Shown: positions 55,158-64,000 of the stretch, piece after piece
Position numbering within the stretch: position 1 is the stretch's first letter
Layout of the letters: every line of letters starts with the position of its first letter
Assembly: GCA_030295235.1 (NCBI GenBank)
Contig: AP026123.1
Span: 930,001-994,000 of the forward strand
Origin: Fistulifera solaris
Taxonomy: Eukaryota > Bacillariophyta > Bacillariophyceae > Naviculales > Stauroneidaceae
DNA: 64,000 nucleotides
Reading direction: 5' to 3'
Translations under genes and position numbers: made by a program
The notes under the pieces: generated by a model
Databases searched by the model: none
What the model saw: the letters and a program-made list of their open reading frames with translations, nothing else
What the model was told of the DNA's origin: nothing

Positions 55158-56896
55158 CTATTTGCCACTGTAAAACATGCAAGTCTTCTTGCATTTCTTG
55201 AGACCACAACCTTGACATGTTCCTGTAGATGATTTGGTGCTGAGCCGCTGCTTCTCACGTTGAATTTCTTCCTCCTTTTTCTTTTCTGCTGCCTCTCTTG
55301 CTGCGATCAAGTCCAGTTCACGTTGAGCATCCATAGCTTCTTTAAAGCGCTTTCGCTCTTCTTCTTCCTTTTTGGCCTGTTCTTCTTCTTTCCTTTGCGC
55401 TTCCAGCCTTTCAGCTTCAATTCGTTTTTGCTCTGCTTCGACTCGTGCTTGCTCAGATTCCATGATTTCCGCTTGTTGCGCCGATTCAGACGTACTAGTC
55501 GTTGTGTTTGTAGTGACTGTCCTATCGCCATCTGTCTGAGTTTGAGCAGCGAGGGCGTATGAGTCTCCCAGGGCCTTGGTTAAATTGGCCAACGCCTTGA
55601 GTGCTTCGTCGCGAATTTCCTCAAACTGAACATTTGTCGCTACTTTCTTTAGTTCGGGCACCAACAAACTACCAAAAGGAGCAATCGACTCTGGTGAAAT
55701 CACCAGTTTGGACATGTTGCTGATCACCAAACAAGCTTGTCGCTTGTGGATCGCCAATTTTTCTTTCAAAGCACGCGCCAGCACCGGACATAATAGGGCA
55801 AGAGTACTGGCATCGACGGGCACAACAAAAGTAGTCCCCATGAGCTCCGATACGGCTTTGTTCGTATCCGCCGGCTTGCAAATGGCGTTTACAATCGCCG
55901 GTATGGCGTTCTTGATATCCTGATTTGTGTTGGTATTGCAAACAGCCAGAAGCGTGGACTTGGTAGCCTTCGCTACCTGGGGTTTGGTATCAAAGACTTG
56001 ATCGGTCAAGGCAGGAATAAGTTTCGGAATCAGCTTATAAACTTGATACGAAGCATTCACCATCGCACATTGTTCCAATCGCTCTAGCGCCGTAGTTTTG
56101 ACGCGCCATTCCGTCGACTTGAGCGATTGCAAGAGCAAAGGACAAATAACAGCAGGAAAGGCCCAAGGGTGCGCCATGGATATAATAGCACTTGTAGCAT
56201 CTTCGGCAGCTTGACGAACGGAACTCGAAGCACTACCACATTCATCCAATGATGCCGCGAGAAACGCGCCGACCACAAACGGCTCGGCCGGTTTTCCGAC
56301 AATCTCACAAAGAGCGCGGATTACCAACAAGGAACCTTCTCTAGCGTTTGCTGGAGTCGACTTTCCTCGTTTCGAGTCTGTTCCAAGCGAGCCAGCAGTA
56401 GTTGCTTCTGTTTCCATACTAGCAAGACTCAAGGCTGACATACTGGGCCTCAATCCTCCCTCGACCGGGTCGCTGACGTGATTGACAAACAGTTTATCGA
56501 TCCCCTCCGGAAAGAGAGCCAATTGCATCTTTTCTGTAATTTGACATTCCTTGAGAACAAATGCGACCCCTAATTCTTTGGCGGCCACGGCGACATCGGC
56601 AGCGGCGCCCGCTCTGTCTTTCGTGGTGCTCGCAGCATGCGGAGTCGAGATGCTTTTGACGATTGATTCTTCCCCCAAAGCTTTTTGAAAATGATCGAAA
56701 ACGAAAGTTTTCTGTTCCTCTTTACTTTTCGCAAGCAAAGACGCGACGGCGTCGGGGGATGCCAGGGCCGAGGGTTTCAAAGGCGGAGCCGAACCACGGT
56801 GCCCCCGACTGCCGCCGACGGCTTGCCTGTTGCGGCCTTGGGAGGAGGCGCAGTCTTCTTGACAGAGATTTTTGTGGAAGCGTTGATCTCCACCAT
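55158..56896 (-). CDS. eEF3-like HEAT-repeat protein lacking ABC domains (one frameshift)
   Basis: About 579 residues. The middle (about 160-460) matches the HEAT region of fungal-type elongation factor 3: STEWRVKTTALERLEQ, LIPKLIPALTDQVFDTKPQV, GTTFVVPVDASTLALLCPV and LLVPELKKVA. eEF3 continues with two ATPase cassettes; none is present here. Instead come a Glu/Lys/Arg-rich coiled coil (about 480-545) and a C-terminal Cys cluster CQGCGLKKCKKTC that could bind metal. The start at 56896 (MVEINASTKIS) requires one extra base near 56792-56793; otherwise the first usable codon is a TTG at 56780. A ribosome- or Gcn1-type regulatory role is conceivable but unproven. Neighbouring eRF3 is also a translation factor, on the opposite strand. 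Confidence 0.75.
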
Positions 56897-57441
56897 GTTA
56901 CTTGATAAAGAATTCGACTATAAAACGGCACGAACAACAATGCGAAAGGCTAATAGATAGTGTCTTTCTATGATTGTTGGTGGTGTGCGTCTTTTTTCTT
57001 TTTCTTCCTCGTCACACACATCTCGCGAGATTCATTGGTCCAAAAGAGATGTGGAGGGAAAGGGGACTGCATCAAGTCCCGCTTTTCGTCCGTCATTTTC
57101 AAGCAAAGAGCAATAACAGTAGACCTTGTATTCAATAAAAAGTAAACTACTCATGGCTCACACTGACAAGTCTTTACGGTTATCAACCAAGAAGTAAAAA
57201 CCGTCTCATGTCTCGCTGACGCCTTCTTGAACCGACACTCGCAAAAGGACACGAACCCAACAAAATCTCCCCCCACCCACCCTCTGCCTTCAAACAAGCC
57301 AAGTGTCATGGAACGAGAAAACACGCAACCTACCTGGTATTCTCACAATAAGAAGTCGTCAACATTGTCTTCGTTTCTTGCGAGTAGAGGTGTTTGCAGC
57401 TTTCGCTACAGTGTGAAGTGTACTCGTCGTCAATCTGTAAA
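56897..57441. other. Intergenic region
   Basis: Promoters of two divergent genes. Short frames only; nothing recognised. Confidence 0.45.
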
Positions 57442-58797
57442 ATGAAGCTCGTTTGTGAGTTCCTTCTGCTCAGCGGGCTATTATTTCGATCGACTCTCGC
57501 GTTTGTACCCTCGTGCTCGCATACTAGACGGCATTCTATCCGCTTGTTTGAATCGTTACAACCACTTGCCACGGAGGGAGACTGGACCGCCTTTTTAGAC
57601 GAAGAGGGACTGGGCTCGTTTACTACTTTAACAGCAAGACCGGAGATAGTTTATGGGAACCGCCGACGGATACATTTCCCACCGTTGTATTAAAAGGAAG
57701 CATGCGGAGAAGGGCGAAAAACAAACAAGAAGAATACATAAAAGCGATAGCGCAACAAGAATTGCTGGAACCGAAAAAGGATTCTTTTCTTCGCTTCTTG
57801 AGGGAGATGAAGAAGTCGAAGCGTCAACAGAACAGCCATCGGAGAAGAAAAAAGAAGAGTCGGATTGGTTCAGCTTCATTTTTGAAGAACGACTAGCGAA
57901 ACAAGCCATCGATTCGGAGGCTGAACGAAAGTCGGGCGGATTTTTAAACAATATATTTGGATCGCGAACTACGGAAACAACAGAGAGTGCGCCTGTAGAA
58001 ATAACAAACAACAACCAAGCATCGACTGCTGTTATTGAAGAACCACAACCGAAGCAAACATCACTAGAAGTAAAGATGTCTGCCTTTGTCAAGCCTCACC
58101 CGATGAAAATGTCATGGGAGGTGAAGACGCTGTTTTCACACAAGGACGCACGTTCGGTGTTTTTGATGGCGTTAGCGGTGCCGAAAAGAAAGATGGAATA
58201 CCATTGTACTCCAAAACAATGGCCGAGATCATGAAAGACCGAGTTGGGGATAGCGGAATAAGCGTGAACGATATCATGAAGTTAATGACCGATGCTGCCA
58301 AAACTTCCGATCAGACATCAACCGGTGCAACAACAGCAATCGTAGGATCCATCGGCGAAGATGGCTTCCTCAGAGTTCTAAACGTCGGAGATTCTACATG
58401 CATCATTATAAGAGATGGAAAAGTCGTCGGCAAGTCCAAAGAAATAAGCCATTACTTTGAATGTCCCTACCAGTTGTCCGCCGACTCGCCGGACCGACCG
58501 AAAGACGGAACCAAGTTCAATTTTGAATTGCTTCCCGGGGATATGATTCTTACGGCTTCCGACGGAGTATTCGACAACTTAGATCCCGATAGTGTCGCAA
58601 ATCTGGTCATGACGGGTCCGAAGACACTTTCTAGCATAGCAAAGCGTGTCGTCGAAAAGTCACGAAAAGTTTCACTCGACTCTAAGGCAGCTACTCCCTA
58701 TTCCAAACTGGCACAGAAATACGGCGATCCTGATTTCAAAAATGGACTCGGAGGCAAAGTAGACGACATTAGTTGTGTCGTTGTGAGCTACGGTTAG
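57442..58797 (+). CDS. Plastid-type WW domain-PTC7-like PP2C phosphatase fusion (three frameshifts)
   Basis: About 452 residues. The signal peptide (residues 5-20) ends at STLAF-VPS, a good ASAF-like plastid motif, followed by a His/Arg/Ser-rich transit-like segment. A WW domain at about 46-77 starts GDWTAFLDEEG and, in corrected frame, reads YYFNSKTGDSLWEPP. A charged linker with DWFSFIFEERLAKQAI follows. From about 215 on there is a PP2C of the PTC7 type: GGEDAVF, FGVFDGVSG (metal Asp), STGATTAIVG, LNVGDSTCII, HYFECPYQLS, PGDMILTASDGVFDN (metal Asp) and GKVDDISCVVV (metal Asp). It dephosphorylates Ser/Thr. Breaks at the G3 run 57606-57608, the A5 run 57774-57778 and near 58091 each need one base. 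The phosphatase half itself is uninterrupted from 58114. Confidence 0.8.
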
Positions 58798-58974
58798 TTG
58801 TTTTGCCCCGACACACACACACTCTTCTCAGTAGTATCTCATCATTTCATTATCGCTACAAGGACACCTCCACTTGAGGCGTTGACTATCAACTAATCCT
58901 ATTTTTTTATCTACATACTCCTATATCTAAATATCACTAAAGTGAGTTCGCGACCCGAGGAAGGCAAGCATCTA

Positions 58975-60234
58975 TCAGTCTTCGTCCATAGGAACTTTAT
59001 CACCTTCCCACGTCTTCCATTCCATTCCTTTCGGTGCTGTTCGCTCTTTCTCATAGTCTTTCTTGGAGACTTCGTCCCAGTTTGTCGACAACACAGTTCC
59101 ACCGGATGTCTGGTACGATTTTATCATCCTATACAAGCAGTAAGAAGAACGTGAGTCATCCTTTGTGCGACAATTTTACGTGCCCCTCCTGGATACTTAC
59201 GCGCGTCGTGTATCTTCGTCGGCATTGGCGTAAATTTGTTGGAATAGTTTATTCATAGCATCATCCCCTTGCGGTGTTTCTTTTTCTTCTTCAGCTTGAA
59301 TCGACTTTTCAATCGTTCCCCAGTCTTTTGGACTAGCGTAGGGCCGGACTTTGGGCTGGGTGGCTGAGCTTGTTGTAGATGTAGTTGCCTTTTTCGATTC
59401 TTTGCCCATGAGTTCCTTCCACTCGTGTTCATTTACTTTTCGTAGTTTCAGCAGTACCTTCTCTGGCTTGTATTGAATTTTCGATTCGGAAGGATCAATT
59501 TCGTCGTACAGTGGTCCAGCTATCAATGAAAATTCTTTTCCAGCCTTGACGACGGTAACATTGAGTCGTTGTCGTTCCCAGTCGACTTTTACGTGTTCGG
59601 AACTGAGGTTGGGCTCTAAAATGGAAATCGTCATGAATTTGTCGCTTTGATAATACTGATAACGAGGAGCTGCGATGATAGAAGTTTTCGTAGCAGGTTT
59701 ATGGCTCACAGGGACCGTTGTCGATGCCGATGTCGGGGCAGTTTGTGCTTTCAAGGGTTCGGCTGTCGTAGTTGTAGATTGCGCGATAGCCGGGGGATTT
59801 AGCTTGGTGTCACATTTCTGGATCCAATCACGATAAAATTTGCCGTCGCGCTGATTCAAAGTAGCCAGTTGCGCTGCCGACTCAAAGGCTTGCTTGGCGT
59901 CCGCAAACTTGTTGGCTTGAAAGGCCGCAAGACCTTGTCGCTTCCAAGCCACTTCACTTTCTCCGGGCCTCAGTCCTGCAACAGACGAGGAAAGCAGTTG
60001 CGTCGCTTCGAGCGCATCTTCCTGGGCCATTTCGTAATTTCCTAGCTGATAAAAGCAGTTTGATCGATGAGAAAGAATGCGGAATTTGACAGCTGTGTTG
60101 CTATGCCAGATGGTCAAGGCTGCCGTGTAAACCGTGAGCGCTTCGTCCCAGTTTTCATCCACGGCGTAAGAATCGGCCATGGCGAGGCATTGCTCCGCTG
60201 TCATGTCAGTCAATGGGAGTTCCGTTTCACTCAT
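58975..60234 (-). CDS. SGT1: SGT1 co-chaperone (TPR-CS-SGS)
   Basis: Hsp90 co-chaperone needed for SCF ubiquitin ligase and kinetochore functions. Exons 60234-59201 and 59128-58975, a 72-nt intron (GTAAGT...TATAG); 395 residues, no frameshift. Three TPRs (about 12-140: ENWDEALTVYTAAL, FYQLGNYEMAQEDALEA, QANKFADAKQAFESAA). A CS domain (about 190-280: RYQYYQSDKFMTISIL, WKELMG). The SGS domain (about 300-395: YASPKDW...LFQQIYANADEDTRRAM, KSYQTSGGTVLSTNW) crosses the intron. That continuity confirms the splice; the unspliced frame would stop right after DTRRA. The start MSETELPL is preferred to an in-frame ATG 105 nt upstream, which would add a Cys/Phe-rich stretch without match. Confidence 0.93.
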
Positions 60235-60795
60235 GTTTCTTAGGATTTGCAAAGGTTTTTCAGAGAAGAGGACTTGATTGCAACAAAAGATATTTATTTT
60301 ATGCTTCACCTCAAAAGTAGGGGAATAAAATTCATTCATCGTCGTGTTTCGTGTTGCACGAAAAACGCGCGCTTTGCACCTAAGTAATTGGCAGTATGGC
60401 CTAAACTGTTGGTTTACGGCGGAATGAAATTTTACACTTATTTTACTGAGTACCGATGCGTACTACTTTTATGGGTGTATTGAAAGTTGAAAGTATCTGA
60501 AAGGAGAAAAACCAGCACGTTTGTATCTAAGTAAATCGTAGTATGGCCTAAACTGTTAGTTTACGGCAGGGGGAGAAATTATACTTAGTAACCTGGGTAC
60601 CGATGCGTGCTATTTATATTTCTTTGCACTTCACACCCCTTTCTTCGCGCTTCGCGTGCGTTTATATGCCGTCATTTTTTTATTATTCTTCACGATGCTG
60701 TCGTCCGACGACGAAACAATACACATACATTCATTTCCTCACTGTTCATTTCTTCCTTATAAAAGAAATATTAACCACCGAAATCACATACGCTC
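60235..60795. other. Intergenic region with a 148-bp duplication
   Basis: Contains two copies of an ~88-bp segment (see repeat entry). Nothing coding. It lies between divergent SGT1 and START-like genes. Confidence 0.5.
60378..60613. repeat. Direct repeat, two copies, 148-bp period
   Basis: AGTATGGCCTAAACTGTT(G/A)GTTTACGGC occurs at 60393 and 60541. The shared block TACCGATGCGT recurs at 60451 and 60599, again 148 bp apart. The two copies differ by scattered substitutions. Non-coding. Confidence 0.85.
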
Positions 60796-61384
60796 ATGGG
60801 CGCGTTATGCAGCACAGGATTCGGTTCGTCAAGGAGCGTGCGCGTCGACTGCCCTCTCGAATTTGTATGGGAGACCATAGCCGATCTCCAACACTTCCCC
60901 GATTTCCTGTGTCATGTGAGCTCAGTACATTGCTTGAATAAGGAAAAGACGAAACTACTAAAGCGCGGTACGCGCTGGAGAGAAAACGCGCATCTTTCAA
61001 GGGGAACCTTTTGTATTGCTCAACACTGTCACGTCGATGAAAGATCACGAAAAGGACTCGAGATTAATTCGTATTCATTCAGGCTTTACCGAGTCATATC
61101 CGCGGACCAAGGATTTAGAGCAAACGGTTCATACGAGTACACTGGTCGTCACACGGATAGAACCGGAACAATGTGAACTGCGCCGGTCCTACGCCATCGT
61201 GTACGGAACATGGACTGGGCGCGTGGTAGTCGGATGTTGTCAATGGTATCTACCAAAAGTGGTAGAAACATCGTTTGAGGAGGAACTGAAAGAATTTGCA
61301 AAAGAAGCCGTGTCAAGGTATCAACGATCGCTAGGCAGCAAAGGGTCTAGTATTGAGGATTTTGCTGGTACAAATCAACATTGA
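60796..61384 (+). CDS. START/SRPBCC-like protein with N-myristoylation start, copy 1 (one frameshift)
   Basis: About 195 residues. The protein begins MGALCSTGFGSS: Gly2 and Ser6 fit N-myristoylation, and Cys5 could be palmitoylated, giving membrane attachment without a transmembrane helix. RVDCPLEFVWETIADLQHFPDF and GTRWRE match the start of SRPBCC/polyketide-cyclase folds, small lipid- or ligand-binding cups. The frame breaks at the T4 run 61009-61012. One T fewer restores a reading parallel to copy 2 (NTVTSMKDHEKD... against KTVTSVDDEQKD..., then IRIHSGFTE against VSIHSGFTE). C-terminal helix: WYLPKVVETSFEEELKEFA. Ligand unknown. Confidence 0.75.
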
Positions 61385-62072
61385 ATTGCCGAGGTTGACT
61401 CTGATACTGGGATTATCTATCATATGCAATCAGTCTTGCGGTGCAAACTATGAGATTCCAGCAGTTGATAACAGCAAAACTCGCTTTACATCTGTTCAAC
61501 AACTTGTCGTCATGAATCTACGACGGCGATTTTCGTCGAGTTCATCATCCGCAAGGGCGCCGCGCTCATTTTGAAGTGAGTTCCGCTGCACCGCTAGTTA
61601 TAATGGAGTGGCTCTTGTTTGTTTGTAGTTAAGGAATCAACGTCGCCACGACTAAGGTTACAATTCAATTATTAGCAGCTCGGGTACTGTAACAGTTCAA
61701 CTATGACTGTAGCACGTGAAGTAGCGACGAAACCTCCCCCTCCGCGCGCGTCGCACGTATGAATTTTTGGACCATTTTTGCGGTCATGAATTGCCGAGCA
61801 TACACGCCATTTTTCGCTCCGATGAGCCTGAAGAAGGAGATAATGATTTTCTAAGTCACTGCAATGCTGTTATTTCGCAATAAGTTTTCAAGACCTATCA
61901 AATCGATTTGACAGGTCTGGGCTTACACGACAAACTAAAGGCAACGAGAAAAAGTTGGTCAAAAGTCAAAAAGCAAGCGTGGACCATTCACAAGAGCACC
62001 GCTTGACAGTAAACTGGCAACTTGTTCTTTCGTAAATAGAAAATCACCAATCTACACACATTGAAAAGACAA
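61385..62072. other. Spacer between START-like paralogues
   Basis: No gene or repeat recognised. A short frame continuing past 61384 is not supported by the paralogue. Confidence 0.45.
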
Positions 62073-62642
62073 ATGGGGGCACTGTGCAGCAAGGGATTCG
62101 GCTCGTCGAAGCGAGTGTCGGTAGACTGTCCCATGGAATTCGTCTGGGAAAGTATAACAGATTTCCATCATTATCCCGAAATTATGTCGACTATCAGTTC
62201 GGTTCACTGCTTGAAAGAGGATCCAGGGAAAGCAATCACGTGCGGTACTCGGTGGAGAGAAACGCGTTCCTTTCGAGGGAGACCTGTCATAATAACAAAA
62301 ACGGTTACCTCGGTTGACGACGAACAAAAGGATTTCAAGATAGTTAGTATTCATTCAGGATTCACGGAACCTCAAGTTGGAAGTGCCGATTTGGGAGATG
62401 CGGTCTATACTAGTACATTCGCTGTGAAACGAACGGCACCGCAACGTTGTGAATTGCACGGATCTTATGCAGCATTGTACGGGCCTTGGAAGAGAAGATT
62501 GGTGGCAGCGTGTCTTGAATGGTATCTGCCGAAAGCGGTAGATAGAGCATTTGATGCCGAACTAAAAGATTTTGCGAACGAAGCCTTGGCGCGGTATCGT
62601 CGATCGCAAGTCAACAAGAACAGTGGCCAATTGGATTCATAA
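62073..62642 (+). CDS. START/SRPBCC-like protein with N-myristoylation start, copy 2
   Basis: 189 residues, intact. It starts MGALCSKGFGSS; an in-frame ATG four codons upstream is not used because it would bury Gly2. Family blocks: VDCPMEFVWESITDFHHYPEI, GTRWRETR, ITKTVTSVDD, SIHSGFTEP, CELHGSYAALYGPWKRR and a C-terminal amphipathic helix WYLPKAVDRAFDAELKDFA. Tandem duplicate of 60796-61384 with the strongest conservation at the N-terminal lipidation site and the last helix. Role unknown; a lipid-anchored ligand-binding or lipid-transfer protein is the simplest guess. Confidence 0.78.
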   Translation: MGALCSKGFGSSKRVSVDCPMEFVWESITDFHHYPEIMSTISSVHCLKEDPGKAITCGTRWRETRSFRGRPVIITKTVTSVDDEQKDFKIVSIHSGFTEPQVGSADLGDAVYTSTFAVKRTAPQRCELHGSYAALYGPWKRRLVAACLEWYLPKAVDRAFDAELKDFANEALARYRRSQVNKNSGQLDS

Positions 62643-63143
62643 AAATGGAGGCACCCACGTAGTAAGAAAGGAAAGGCTAACAGAAGCCTTGTCGTCTACG
62701 TCGCTTTGTTGTTCACTCTCTGGTTCTTCGAGAAGAAAGACAAGACTCTAATTGAACGCCGATGATATTATTTTGAAAGAATTGTGAACCGCTTCATCCT
62801 TCTCGAAAGTTTTCTCGTCCGTGCTCGTCCAAGACTTTTCCTTTAACAGTTCGTCCGTACTTATAGTACGGTATCGTTAGTCGGGTGAAATTCTATTTAG
62901 ATGTTACAGGTATTCAACGGTTAAATGATCAGTACTAGTGCCCTCTATTGCCAATTCTATTGCGACCCGTCGCGTTCCGCTCGCTCTCTTTTTATTGCGG
63001 ATTATATTGTTCCGTTTACTTTGTTGTTGCGTTGCCTTCGAGTTTACGAAGATTACAAATATTAACTTTGCATAGGCGTGAAACCTCTCTCGAAACGTTG
63101 TTGCCTTTAGGTTCAACTTGCTGCAAACTCAGCGCACTTTAAT
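62643..63143. other. Intergenic region
   Basis: Short frames only. Nothing recognised. Confidence 0.4.
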
Positions 63144-63971
63144 ATGCCGCCGCTGACGGCTCTTCTTTTCGGTGGATGGAAGCGCCGCGTTTGCACTCCG
63201 AAACTCCCCACGGTCTTTTGTATTTCGCCAACGGCACGACGATACGCGAAAGCTGCCGTTCAGTATACTCTACTGTGTTTCGTTCTCATTATTCTGGTGT
63301 TGTGGTTGGGAGCCGAATACGAAGCATTTCGTATTCGTCGAGCGGGAGTCGACACTGAAGTTCTATCAAACAGACTCTGTTTGTGGAATCATTCAACTAC
63401 AAAACGAAAGCGAGACTCCACTTCTGATTGATACCTTCGAAAACATGACAGTTGCAGAAGCCTATCCTGAACCAGTCACCGTAGCACATTGTGGTGACTG
63501 CGGAAAATGCTCCAATCCACACGACGTGAATATTTACGACGACACCAAGAATACCTTATTTGACACTACCCTTACCTGCGGGAAACGAGCTTTCATTTGG
63601 GGCCGACGAACGGCCGACAAGTGCATGATGGAGAACGTGGGATTCACAGAACCTTGCAACGAATGCTGGGTCGAGAACATACTCTGCGACTTACGATACT
63701 GTATCTTCACATGTATCTGGTACGGTCTCTTCAACGAAGCAAATACGGGACAAGACCAAAAACACTCAATCCCTGCACTCGCTGCGATGAACTACGTTGT
63801 GGTCCCGAGTTTGTAACATGCGCGGGCGTCAATCGACGACGAGCTGGTATTCTCAGTGACATTGAACGAGATTTGAAAAATGAAGTTTGCCACGAAGCTG
63901 CACCTAATTGGTGGAAAGACCCTGTGTTGCAAGACAAATGGAAGCAACAAAATCACGAACGCGGTCTCTGA
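63144..63971 (+). CDS. Cys-rich single-pass membrane protein, conserved diatom type (two frameshifts)
   Basis: About 275 residues, function unknown. A basic N terminus (WKRRVCTPK, TARRYAK) precedes one hydrophobic helix (about residues 40-57, YTLLCFVLIILVLWL), so a type II orientation is likely. The lumenal part holds a strict Cys pattern: CGDCGKCSN, then DVNIYDDT, GFTEPCNECWVENILCD, and finally NPCTRCDELRCGPEF, AGVNRRRAGILSDI. I recall similar Cys-rich proteins from diatoms, all uncharacterised. Frame changes within about 63300-63330 (one base extra) and at the A5 run 63758-63762 (one missing); the sum stays in frame. The stop is 30 bp from the window end. Confidence 0.65.
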
Positions 63972-64000
63972 TTGAGCAGATGATCGATATATCACGTGCC

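Noticed and set aside
1409-63971. Interpreting split genes as pseudogenes
   Set aside because: Too many unrelated housekeeping genes affected, each by exactly one base at homopolymers, with no in-frame stops elsewhere and with net length in phase. Sequence error is simpler.

Overview
The window looks like nuclear DNA of a diatom, most likely Phaeodactylum tricornutum or a close relative. I infer this from several things. Genes are compact, with 0-3 short GT-AG introns of about 38-150 nt. Several genes carry bipartite plastid presequences, a signal peptide followed by an ASAF-like motif with Phe at the cleavage site. A stramenopile-type domain and eukaryotic housekeeping genes (TAF2, Exo70, SIL1, DHX37/Dhr1, eRF3, SGT1, NDUFA6) share the window. 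I see no bacterial operon structure, rRNA, tRNA or CRISPR.

Layout. 0.7-5.4 kb: plastid-type gamma-glutamylcyclotransferase-like protein, Omega/Lambda-like GST, complex I LYR subunit NDUFA6, and a Q/N-rich protein with a conserved stramenopile domain. 6.2-14.6 kb: Exo70 and a convergent TAF2. 14.6-16.2 kb: gene-free repeats. 16.2-20.1 kb: SIL1 and a convergent PPR-like protein. 20.9-25.4 kb: two paralogous membrane-anchored alpha/beta hydrolases flanking an antisense M23 (LytM) peptidase. 25.6-26.8 kb: a candidate non-autonomous terminal-inverted-repeat element. 27.3-30.8 kb: a secreted Cys-rich protein and a basic low-complexity protein. 31.2-32.8 kb: a 222-bp satellite array. 33.2-40.9 kb: DHX37/Dhr1 helicase, an MFS transporter and a phosphate-carrier-like SLC25 protein with a plastid-like leader. 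41.2-42.1 kb: a degenerate roughly 50-bp repeat array sharing a palindrome with the satellite. 42.4-48.9 kb: two divergent plastid-type WW-domain genes and a tandem triplet of SYLF genes. 49.8-56.9 kb: a PH/PDZ-like scaffold, eRF3 and an eEF3-like HEAT protein without ABC domains. 57.4-60.2 kb: a plastid-type WW-PTC7 phosphatase fusion and SGT1. 60.8-64.0 kb: two N-myristoylation-type START-like paralogues and a Cys-rich membrane protein.

The most novel theme is a family of three nucleus-encoded WW-domain proteins that all carry diatom plastid presequences, one of them fused to a PTC7-like PP2C phosphatase. WW domains are not an expected plastid module, so this could be a plastid adaptor/phosphatase system.

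Quality caveat. Most long genes are interrupted by single-base frameshifts in or beside short homopolymers, about 30 in all and mostly one base too few. In every such gene the exon lengths plus the inferred corrections sum to a multiple of three. In two genes a paralogue shows the expected reading. I treat these as probable sequence errors and annotate the whole gene, not pseudogenes.
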